From contig JAICHN010000010.1 of the NCBI GenBank assembly GCA_025924845.1, positions 1 to 27,377 of the forward strand: a stretch of 27,377 nucleotides of DNA, read 5' to 3'. Positions 16,555 through 23,408 of the stretch are shown here, in pieces. The first letter of the stretch is position 1. Every line of letters begins with the position of its first letter. The notes under the pieces were generated by a model. That model was given only the letters and a program-made list of their open reading frames with translations. It searched no databases and was not told the DNA's origin. Made by a program: the position numbers and the translations under genes. This DNA is from Chloroflexota bacterium (lineage in GTDB: Bacteria > Chloroflexota > UBA5177 > JANWHV01).

Positions 16555-19071
16555 TCAGCGCCAATTGACCCCGATCATGTCGGCGGTCAGGACGGCGCGG
16601 GGATTGCTAATGTCAATCGTACGGCGAGTGCCGGCAGGCAGATCGATGTAGTTGTCATCGAATCGAGTGCCCGTTTCGGCGGTGGACAAATGGACGAAAT
16701 AGGCGAAATTATCGGTTTGCAGTTCTACCTGCAGGTGATGATCGTCAATCGAGGTGACGTTCATCTCCACTTGAGCGGGTGGGCGATCGAGATCCTTGAT
16801 CGCCACGAAGAAGTGGCGGTTCGCGAGGAATCGTTGGGCGGTTGATTCCACCCAAAGATAGCGATCCGGCCCGGCCCCTAACTCGGCGGCGCTCCAGCGG
16901 CTGACTGCGTGACTCTGCCGCGCCGGTACCTGGATTGCCTGCGATTCGCGGCGGACGACCTCGCCTTTGAAAGTGGTCAATTGGATCGAGATCACATCCT
17001 CCAGCCTGCCGGCGCTGTCGTTCGTGATCCACAACTCAAGCGCGCCGTCCGGTAATTCCTTGAAAGAGGCGAGAATCGACGTGAAGACGCGCTTGAGGTA
17101 GTAGTAACTCGCCTTTCCGAACCCGTAGTAGTCGAGCACGCTCCAGCTTTGCACCGGCCAGCAGTCGTTGAGCTGCCAGACCAGGGTGCCCGAACAGTGG
17201 GGCATCCGCCGTCGGTAGTGCTCGATGCCGAACTTCAGGCCCTCGGCCTGGGCGATCATACTGAAATCGATGTAATCTTCAAGGTTTTCCGGCAGACCGG
17301 TCACCCCAAGCATCAGCATATCGCCCTTGTTTTTGGGATTATCTTTGTTGTGATGATCCATTGAGAGGCTGTGGTGGTAGCGCTGGTCCTCCGGAATGAC
17401 TCGGCGCAGCGTTTCCATGACCGGCGACGCATGCATGCCGAATTCGGAGATGAAGCGCCCCGTATCTTCGGCATAGCGGCGGAACGAGACGCTCTCGGGC
17501 GTATTTATGCCGAATGGCTTCTCCCCAAAGCGGCGTGGATAGTTGCCGTGCCAGACCTCCCAGTTGTGGCGATTACCATCCTCGTAACTGCTGAAGTCGT
17601 TGCCGCCATACGGGCTGCCCGGCCAGTACGGCGTGTAGCCGTCGTAGGCAGCCACGGCGTCGGGCAGCGTCTCGTTGTAGTAGCGTGAACCGGGGACCGG
17701 ATAATCCGCCCGGTCCCAGAAGGTCCGGTCATGCAGCCACTGGTTCTCGTTGTTGCCGCACCACAGGGCCAGGCACGGTCTGCTACGCAGGCGGCGAACC
17801 TGGTAGGCAGCCTCGGCCGCCACTTCCGCCGCGAAGGCCTCATCGTGCTCCGGATACATAGCGCAAGCGAACATAAAATCTTGCCAGACCAGGATGCCCT
17901 CTCGGCCACAGAGGTCATAGAAGATGTCATGCTCATAGATACCGCCGCCCCAGACCCTCAGCATGTTCATATTGGCGTCACGAGCAGCATCGATCAGCAT
18001 GCGGTAACGCTGGTCGGGAATGGCCCCGACAAAGGAGTCGGCCGGAACCCAGTCGGCGCCCTTGGCGAAGATCGGGACTCCATTGAGCACGAAGCGGAAG
18101 AAGCGGCAACCCCGCTCTTGCACATCCACCGACTGATCGAGGACCAGAGTGCGGATTCCCACTCGCGCCTCGTGGCGGTCCAGCTCCAGATCATCCTGGC
18201 TCAGGGTGGTGGTGAGCGTGTGGAGAACTGGACTGCCCAAATCGTGCGTCCACCAAAGGCGAGGACGGTCGATCGTGAGGTATGTGCATACCGTCGCCTC
18301 ACCTTGCTCCCCGCTCAAGTGCAGGGTGGCGGAAGCGACCGGATTTTGCCCTTCCGGGCCGTCGCTCAAATCGATTGTGATGGTGAGCGGAGCGGTCACG
18401 GCGAAGCGATGGACATCCACCCGCACCTGGACGACGGCTTGTTCCTGGGTGCGATCGACAGCGGTCGTGGCAAAATGTACGCCGCCGATCGCGGCCCGAC
18501 GCTGACGGCGCAACTCTACTGGGCGCCAGATGCCGATGGTGGGCAGGCGCGGCCCCCAATCCCAGCCGTAGCCGAACTGCGCCTTGCGCATAGCCACACG
18601 CTCGGTATTGCGACCCCAGGTACTGATGTTGAGCCCATTCACATGGTCCAGCGGACGATCGAAGCAGACAGCAAGAGTATTCTGCTCGCCGATGCGCAGT
18701 TTGTGCGTGACGTCGAAGACGGCCTCACGGAACATATTGGCGTGCCGTCCCAGTTCCCCGCCGTTCAGCCAGATCGTTGCATAGGTATCCAGACCGTGGA
18801 AGACAAGTTGGAGACGCTCGTCGGGCTGCACCGGCTCGGTCGGCCCCTCGAAGTCGAGCCGATACCACCACTCGCGCGTTTCCATCCAGGCACAGGCATC
18901 TTCATTCCGGTCGTAGAAGGGGTCCTCGATACGCCCGGCGTCCAGTAGGGCGCGATGTACGTCGCCCGGCACGGCGATAGGGAGCCAGCCGGCATCCAGC
19001 GGCTTGATCTGGGCGCCCGCGGCAACCCCTACGCCGGGTGCGTAGTCGCGCAGGTTCCACTGTGTAAACAT
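16555..19071 (-). CDS. Beta-mannosidase, glycoside hydrolase family 2
   Basis: An 838-residue GH2 enzyme that releases mannose from the non-reducing end of beta-mannosides. The N-terminal jelly roll has WLPIAVPGDVHRALLDAG and WWYRLDFEG; next comes the immunoglobulin-like domain with GIRTLVLDQ. The TIM barrel (about 320-600) has NMLRVWGGGIYEHDIFYDLCG and acid/base Glu442 in WCGNNENQW. The nucleophile is Glu543 in FISEFGMHASP. The C-terminal part has LVWQLNDCWPVQSWSVLDY. There is no signal peptide, so it is probably cytoplasmic, degrading imported manno-oligosaccharides. The ATG at 19071 has AAAGGA five nucleotides upstream. It lies directly behind a truncated LacI regulator, and it is followed by the secreted hydrolase. 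Confidence 0.93.
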   Translation of the reverse strand: MFTQWNLRDYAPGVGVAAGAQIKPLDAGWLPIAVPGDVHRALLDAGRIEDPFYDRNEDACAWMETREWWYRLDFEGPTEPVQPDERLQLVFHGLDTYATIWLNGGELGRHANMFREAVFDVTHKLRIGEQNTLAVCFDRPLDHVNGLNISTWGRNTERVAMRKAQFGYGWDWGPRLPTIGIWRPVELRRQRRAAIGGVHFATTAVDRTQEQAVVQVRVDVHRFAVTAPLTITIDLSDGPEGQNPVASATLHLSGEQGEATVCTYLTIDRPRLWWTHDLGSPVLHTLTTTLSQDDLELDRHEARVGIRTLVLDQSVDVQERGCRFFRFVLNGVPIFAKGADWVPADSFVGAIPDQRYRMLIDAARDANMNMLRVWGGGIYEHDIFYDLCGREGILVWQDFMFACAMYPEHDEAFAAEVAAEAAYQVRRLRSRPCLALWCGNNENQWLHDRTFWDRADYPVPGSRYYNETLPDAVAAYDGYTPYWPGSPYGGNDFSSYEDGNRHNWEVWHGNYPRRFGEKPFGINTPESVSFRRYAEDTGRFISEFGMHASPVMETLRRVIPEDQRYHHSLSMDHHNKDNPKNKGDMLMLGVTGLPENLEDYIDFSMIAQAEGLKFGIEHYRRRMPHCSGTLVWQLNDCWPVQSWSVLDYYGFGKASYYYLKRVFTSILASFKELPDGALELWITNDSAGRLEDVISIQLTTFKGEVVRRESQAIQVPARQSHAVSRWSAAELGAGPDRYLWVESTAQRFLANRHFFVAIKDLDRPPAQVEMNVTSIDDHHLQVELQTDNFAYFVHLSTAETGTRFDDNYIDLPAGTRRTIDISNPRAVLTADMIGVNWR

Positions 19072-19358
19072 GTCAATCCTTTCTGGGCCCGGCCGGCGGG
19101 GCCGGCGTTCATGCAGATGAGAAAGTGATACCCATATTGCTCCAGTTCTTGTTCTATGCCCAGCATAATCGGCCCGTAAAACGGCTCGGAGGCAAGATTG
19201 TCGCTGGAAGTGAGACGGGCAACCGTCATCGCGGCGGTCATCGTGCGGGCCGTACGCAAGGATTGCGCGGCGCCCACTCCCGGCTTCTCGTTCAGGGCAC
19301 GCGAAACCGTCGCCGCCGTGATCCCGAGATTTGTGGCGATGTCGTTAATCGTCGTCAT
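19029..19358 (-). pseudogene. Truncated LacI-family regulator
   Basis: The frame starts with an intact LacI helix-turn-helix (MTTINDIATNLGITAATVSRALNEKPGV). Then about twenty residues of the usual hinge region are missing: it jumps to SLRTARTMTAAM, which belongs further along. It continues with the start of the ligand domain (FYGPIMLGIEQELEQYGYHFLICMN) and loses homology about 90 residues in, where about 250 residues of sugar-binding domain should follow. The last 40 nt overlap the mannosidase start in another frame. Thus two deletions left a DNA-binding head without a sensor. The ribosome-binding site is weak. Its ancestor presumably controlled the mannosidase. Confidence 0.78.
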
Positions 19359-19367
19359 CGGTACCAG

Positions 19368-19416
19368 TTTACTCAATCGTTTGCTCAATATTGAGGACAA
19401 TTCTGCCCATTGTCAA
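19368..19416 (-). promoter_or_regulatory. Promoter and operator cluster of the mannosidase/LacI unit
   Basis: On the minus strand a consensus -35 TTGACA (19416-19411) is followed, 17 nt on, by a moderate -10 CAATAT (19393-19388). Overlapping the -10 is a perfect 12-bp palindrome CTCAATATTGAG (19384-19395). Beside it are two tandem near-identical boxes, TTTACTCAAT (19368-19377) and TTTGCTCAAT (19380-19389), 12 bp apart. This looks like an operator that a repressor would use to block the promoter, ten bases before the LacI remnant start. Confidence 0.6.
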
Positions 19417-19611
19417 GCCGAGGCGGGGGATGGTGCCGCGCTTCTTTTGAGGACGGGATTTGGTCCCTACAACGAGGGATGCGGGGCGGCTGCCGTCGTG
19501 CGGGGCGGCTGAGACGAGGAATCCCTGACTGCCTTCACGGCGGAGACACGGTCCATCGTGGATCGGGGTATCCTTATTGTGAGTAGGCCGAGCAGTCAAG
19601 GGGAAATGAGC

Positions 19612-19923
19612 ATGCGTGAACTCGTCGACCAGATCGATCAGTGGCGAGCGGAAGGGAAGCCGGTGGCTGTAGCTACCGTCGTGTCGGCCGAGGGATCGAC
19701 GCCGCGCCCGCCCGGTGCCAAGATGGCGATGACGCCGGACGGTGGTCTGGCCGGATCGGTGAGCGGAGGGTGCATCGAGGCGGACGTGTTCGAGCACGCT
19801 ATGGAAGTGATCCAGTCCGGCACGCCGAAACTGGTGCGCTATGGCTTCACGGAGGACATGGCGTTTGAGATCGGACTGGCCTGTGGCGGCGCGGTGAATG
19901 TGTTCATCGAGCAGGTTGCCTGA
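19612..19923 (+). CDS. XdhC/CoxI-family N-terminal-domain protein
   Basis: A 103-residue protein made only of the XdhC_CoxI domain. The conserved features are AVATVVSAEGSTPRPPGAKM, SVSGGCIEADV and LACGGAVNVFIE, with both signature cysteines. In the XdhC family this region takes part in inserting or sulfurating the molybdenum cofactor of hydroxylases. I chose the ATG at 19612, with AGGGG at 19599-19603 eight nucleotides upstream; the ATG at 19606 is too close to that site. Its stop overlaps the start of the next XdhC-type gene by one base, so the two are translationally coupled and probably form one functional factor split in two. Confidence 0.88.
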   Translation: MRELVDQIDQWRAEGKPVAVATVVSAEGSTPRPPGAKMAMTPDGGLAGSVSGGCIEADVFEHAMEVIQSGTPKLVRYGFTEDMAFEIGLACGGAVNVFIEQVA

Positions 19924-20690
19924 TGAATTGGTATGAGAGAGTGGCCGGCGCAATCCGCGCCGGCCAGGCGGTTGGCGTGGCGACCGTGGTGGCCGGCCCT
20001 CGCGCCCTGGGCGCCAAGATGCTCGTCTTTAAGGATGGCACGCGGGAGGGTGATCTCGGGTTCGGAGACCTGGACGAGCGGATTGCCGCCGATTGCCGTG
20101 CCGCGTTGGAGAATGAGCGAGCCGAGACGCGCACCTACGCATTGAATGGGGCGGACTTCCGGGTGTTCTTCGAGCCGAATGTGCCGCCTCCCACGCTGAT
20201 CATCGTCGGGGCTGGGCACACTTCCATCCCTCTCTCTGCTATGGCGCGCATTGCCGGGTACCACGTCGTGCTAATCGATGCACGCGCCGCCTTTGCATCG
20301 GAGGAACGCTTCCCAGAGGTGGATGAGATCGTGGTCGATTGGCCGCATAAGGTGATGGCTGAGCGGGAGATTGATGCCAGTACCTACATCGCGGTGCTAA
20401 GCCATGATGCCAAGTTCGAGGAGCCTTTGCTGCCTATTCTCCTTCGTAGTCCCGCTCGCTATATTGGGGTGATCGGCAGTCGGAAGACGCAAGTTGCCCG
20501 CCGGGAACGTCTTCTTCTGGAAGGCTTTCACGATGCCGATCTGGCGCGGTTGCGGGGGCCGATCGGCCTGGATCTGGGAGCGATCACCCCGGAGGAGATT
20601 GCGATCAGTATTCTGGCCGAGATGGTGGCGTGCCGGCATGGACGGCCAGGCGGAACGCTCGCCGCGAAACTATCGACCACGGGCAGATGA
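19923..20690 (+). CDS. XdhC/CoxF-family protein with Rossmann domain
   Basis: A 255-residue XdhC-family protein. The N-terminal 85 residues are a degenerate XdhC_CoxI domain (GVATVVAGPRALGAKMLV) without the SGGC and CGG cysteines, which the preceding gene supplies. The C-terminal XdhC_C domain has the dinucleotide fold LIIVGAGHTSIPLSAMARIAGYHV (landmarks VGAGHTS and VVLIDARAAF) and the conserved IGVIGSRKTQ and GLDLGAITPEEIAISILAEM. Family role: chaperone for sulfurated molybdenum cofactor of xanthine dehydrogenase-type enzymes. It couples upstream by one base and downstream by ATGA. Likely partner of the molybdenum hydroxylase at 4064-7857. Confidence 0.9.
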   Translation: MNWYERVAGAIRAGQAVGVATVVAGPRALGAKMLVFKDGTREGDLGFGDLDERIAADCRAALENERAETRTYALNGADFRVFFEPNVPPPTLIIVGAGHTSIPLSAMARIAGYHVVLIDARAAFASEERFPEVDEIVVDWPHKVMAEREIDASTYIAVLSHDAKFEEPLLPILLRSPARYIGVIGSRKTQVARRERLLLEGFHDADLARLRGPIGLDLGAITPEEIAISILAEMVACRHGRPGGTLAAKLSTTGR

Positions 20691-21280
20691 TCGCCGGGAT
20701 TGTCCTGGCGGCGGGTGCTTCCCGGCGCCTGGGCAGGCCCAAGCAATTGCTCCCGCTCGGCGGCAGGCCGCTGCTGGACTGGGTGCTGCAAGTGATGCGT
20801 GATGCAGCCCTCGACCGCGTGGTTCTGGTTTTAGGCCACGAAGCGGACGCGGTGCGGCGCTCGCTGGACCTGAGCGGCATAGATGTAGTGGTGAACACGG
20901 GCTACGCGGAAGGCATGAGCAGTTCCATGCGGGCCGGACTGGACGCGCTGGGGCCGGAAGTCGCCGGCGCCGTTGTGGCCATGGGCGATCAGCCTTTTAT
21001 CGACAAAAGCTTGATCGCGGCACTCCTGACGACGCATGAACGAAGCGGACTACCAATGGTTGCCGTGGACTATGGCGATTATCAGGGTCCGCCCGTATAC
21101 CTGGATCGCACGGTGTGGCCGGCAGCGGCGGCGCTCAGGGGCGACCAAGGGGCCCGTGCTCTCCTTAAACATCACCCGGAGCGGGTGGCGACGGTGAGGG
21201 TGGCTGAGTTTGGCGCCTCACTGGATGTGGATACGGAAGCGGCGTATGCCCAGGCGCTGGGCCGCTTGCAAGGTCGCTAG
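20687..21280 (+). CDS. mocA: MocA-like molybdenum cofactor cytidylyltransferase
   Basis: A 197-residue nucleotidyltransferase of the MobA/MocA family. It has the N-terminal nucleotide-binding signature GIVLAAGASRRLGRPKQLLPLGG, visible as LAAGASRRLGRPKQLL, then NTGYAEGMSSSMRAGL and the metal site MGDQPFIDKS. MocA adds CMP to Mo-molybdopterin, giving the cytosine dinucleotide form that xanthine dehydrogenase/CODH-type enzymes use, and this fits the cofactor need of coxL. The ATG at 20687 overlaps the preceding stop as ATGA; the frame open to 20630 is inside the XdhC gene. Last gene of the three-gene cofactor operon. Confidence 0.87.
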   Translation: MIAGIVLAAGASRRLGRPKQLLPLGGRPLLDWVLQVMRDAALDRVVLVLGHEADAVRRSLDLSGIDVVVNTGYAEGMSSSMRAGLDALGPEVAGAVVAMGDQPFIDKSLIAALLTTHERSGLPMVAVDYGDYQGPPVYLDRTVWPAAAALRGDQGARALLKHHPERVATVRVAEFGASLDVDTEAAYAQALGRLQGR

Positions 21281-21596
21281 ACGTCTGTCATCATCCATTG
21301 GACGTACGTGTCCGCGGCGGCCTTCGCCTCGCGCATATCAGGGAACCGCCGTCTTCAATCCGCGGTTTCCCCCCTTTGCTTTGCTTTAGAAGTGCGAGTC
21401 TCCAGGCTCGTCGGCTGCCGACGGCTCTGGAGACTCGCCCTCCCCTGGACGAGCGCGCCCTGCACGAACATGAGGCGTACCTTTTCCACTCCAGGGTGTG
21501 CCCTAGCGCTGGCGGATCGCTACCAGACCGGTAGGACACTCCGCATCTTGGGCCGGCCGTGCCGACCAATACTAGTGGAATAGGGACCAAACGCAA
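21281..21596. other. Intergenic region with a long hairpin
   Basis: About 315 nt lie between mocA and the small membrane gene. I see no convincing gene; open frames on both strands are low complexity or lack start signals. It contains a weaker inverted repeat (GGAACCGC / GCGGTTTCC, about 21340-21370), a C/T-rich tract (21368-21387) and the long hairpin at 21394-21438. The last 50 nt hold the ribosome-binding site of the next gene. Confidence 0.6.
21394..21438. repeat. Long stem-loop of 45 nt
   Basis: GCGAGTCTCCAG (21394-21405) pairs perfectly with CTGGAGACTCGC (21427-21438). Inside is a second perfect stem GTCGGC/GCCGAC (21410-21415 and 21417-21422) around a single T, with 4-nt partly paired internal segments between. 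No T-tract follows on the plus strand; a run TCTAAAGC lies before it. It may be a transcription end structure for mocA or a dispersed intergenic palindrome. Confidence 0.6.
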
Positions 21597-21914
21597 GTGA
21601 CCAAGAAATCTGATATGGCGTCCCGCTATGCCGCCGCTCACGCACGGCGAGAGCAACGACGGCGGGAAGCACGTGTCCGCGATTTTCTTCCTCTGGCCGA
21701 TGAACCGGCGGCAACCGTACAGCCGAACGCGAGCGGCGCTACGGTACCCACAGGTGGGAGAATGCATTTCCCTTCATTGCGCGGCGATGCCGTGCTCAGT
21801 TCGCGCGTGCCGGCAATGGATTATTCCTACCTTCGCGGCGACCTGCTTCGCACCTTGGTCCTGGCGGTGGTTCTATTCGCGGCAATGATTATCCTCTCCT
21901 TCATCATTAAGTAG
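21597..21914 (+). CDS. Small single-pass membrane protein, unknown function
   Basis: A 105-residue protein. The first half is polar and very basic (RREQRRREARVRDF), the middle is a low-complexity linker, and the C-terminus is one membrane span (LVLAVVLFAAMIILSFII) ending in Lys, preceded by MDYSYLRGDLLR. This makes it a tail-anchored type with the N-terminus likely in the cytoplasm. I do not recognise a named family. The GTG at 21597 has AGGGA ten nucleotides upstream; an ATG at 21615 would also work. It ends 35 nt before selA and may share its message. Confidence 0.6.
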   Translation: MTKKSDMASRYAAAHARREQRRREARVRDFLPLADEPAATVQPNASGATVPTGGRMHFPSLRGDAVLSSRVPAMDYSYLRGDLLRTLVLAVVLFAAMIILSFIIK

Positions 21915-21936
21915 CACGCCACCGGCGGCTCGGGAC

Positions 21937-21952
21937 GGAGGCGGACGAACTG
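21937..21952 (+). promoter_or_regulatory. Ribosome-binding site that points to a CTG start of selA
   Basis: GGAGG at 21937-21941 lies 8 nt before CTG at 21950-21952. No ATG, GTG or TTG occurs in the selA frame between the upstream in-frame TAA (about 21908) and the GTG at 22037, which itself has no ribosome-binding site. Confidence 0.6.
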
Positions 21953-23395
21953 GCTGATTCAATCGGTGCGCCGACAAGCCGCTCACGGGCGGCTCGCCAG
22001 GGCGGAGCGCAGGATTGGCGTCGGTCCCTTCCCGCCGTGGAGGCGGTACTGCGGGAGGCCGAGGTTCAGGATGCCCTGACCCTCTTCGGCCGCGGCGCCT
22101 TGACCACGCTCGTCCGCGAACAGTTGGACCTCCTCCGGGCTCGTGCCTTACCCGGCACGGATTGTACGCCGGGAGCCATCGCGCGTGTCGCGCTCCGCGA
22201 GGCGGAACGACGTTTCGCGCTCAGTCCCGAGCCTGTGGTCAATGCTACCGGGGTCATTGTCCATACGAACCTTGGCCGTGCCCCCCTGAGCGAGGCCGCC
22301 ATTCAGGCGATCACGCAGGTGGCGGCGGGGTATAGCGCCCTAGAATACGACATCGAGCGCGGCACGCGCGGTTCGCGGAATGATCTGCTTGCTCCACTGC
22401 TCAGTCAACTGACCGGAGCGGAAGACGGACTGGTGGTGAACAACGGCGCGGCCGCCGTGCAACTGATCCTGGCGGCGATCGCCAGTGGGCGTGAAGTCAT
22501 AGTGTCGCGCGGCCAGGCAGTGGAAATTGGGGGCGGCTTTCGCATCCCGGCCATCCTGGCGCAAAGCGGCGCCAAACTGATTGAGGTCGGCACCACCAAT
22601 CGGACTCGATTGGTGGACTACGCGGAAGCGATCAGCCCGCGCACCGCCGCCATCCTCCACGTCCATCCGAGCAATTTCCGCGTGTCCGGGTTCACCGAAA
22701 GCGTCGCCATTGCCGATCTGGCCTCGCTTGGAAAGCAACACGGCATCGCCGTGATCAATGATGCGGGGTCGGGCTGCTTGCTGGATCTTACCCAGTTCAA
22801 TCTGGCACGCGAACCTCTGGTGCAGGAGAGTATTACGGCCGGCGTGGATCTAGTCAGCTTCTCGGGTGACAAATTGTTGGGTGGACCCCAGTGCGGCATC
22901 ATCATCGGCGGTTTCGATTACATAGCGCGTGTGCGCCGACACAATCTACTCCGCGCCATGCGCGTGGATAAGATTACCATTGCCGCCCTTCACGCAACGC
23001 TTCTGCACTATCTACGAGGCGAGGCAGTTAAACGTATACCGATCTGGCGCATGATCGCGGGCGCGGTCGAGACCATGAATTTCCGAGCTCGTGCCTGGCA
23101 AGACGCCTTGCAACAACCACCGGGCGTACGACTTGCCGTGGAGCCCGCTCTTTCCACCATAGGCGGCGGCTCGGCCCCCGGTGAGACACTGCCTTCGAGT
23201 GTGCTGACGATCCGCACCACGGCAGCGGGACGGGGCTGGGCGGCCCGACTTGGCGCCGAGTTGCGCCGCACCGCACCCGCCGTCCTGGGCAGGGTGGAGG
23301 ACGGCGCCTTGCTGCTCGATCCGCGTACGGTGCTGCCCGACCAGGATGTGCTGGTCATCAGGGCACTCCAGGAGTCCTTGGCACGGGTAAAGTAA
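21950..23395 (+). CDS. selA: L-seryl-tRNA(Sec) selenium transferase
   Basis: A PLP enzyme that turns seryl-tRNA(Sec) into selenocysteinyl-tRNA(Sec) using selenophosphate. Family marks: NATGVIVHTNLGRAPLS, EYDIERGTRGSR, VNNGAAAVQLIL, VHPSNFRVSGF, INDAGSGCLLDL and the PLP lysine Lys308 in SFSGDKLLGGPQCG. With the CTG start the protein has 481 residues, close to the usual 460-470. The N-terminal family motif, here WRRSLPAVEAVL, spans the GTG at 22037 (its Val), so the gene must start upstream of that GTG. The only signal there is CTG 21950 behind GGAGG. No selB, selD or tRNA-Sec is visible in this window. It is followed 13 nt later by the esterase. Confidence 0.9.
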   Translation: MADSIGAPTSRSRAARQGGAQDWRRSLPAVEAVLREAEVQDALTLFGRGALTTLVREQLDLLRARALPGTDCTPGAIARVALREAERRFALSPEPVVNATGVIVHTNLGRAPLSEAAIQAITQVAAGYSALEYDIERGTRGSRNDLLAPLLSQLTGAEDGLVVNNGAAAVQLILAAIASGREVIVSRGQAVEIGGGFRIPAILAQSGAKLIEVGTTNRTRLVDYAEAISPRTAAILHVHPSNFRVSGFTESVAIADLASLGKQHGIAVINDAGSGCLLDLTQFNLAREPLVQESITAGVDLVSFSGDKLLGGPQCGIIIGGFDYIARVRRHNLLRAMRVDKITIAALHATLLHYLRGEAVKRIPIWRMIAGAVETMNFRARAWQDALQQPPGVRLAVEPALSTIGGGSAPGETLPSSVLTIRTTAAGRGWAARLGAELRRTAPAVLGRVEDGALLLDPRTVLPDQDVLVIRALQESLARVK

Positions 23396-23408
23396 GCGGC
23401 CAAACCCA

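Noticed and set aside
21281..21341. Short minus-strand frame ending REAKAAADTYVQWMMTDV
   Set aside because: Looks protein-like, but only about twenty codons lie after a stop and there is no ribosome-binding site.
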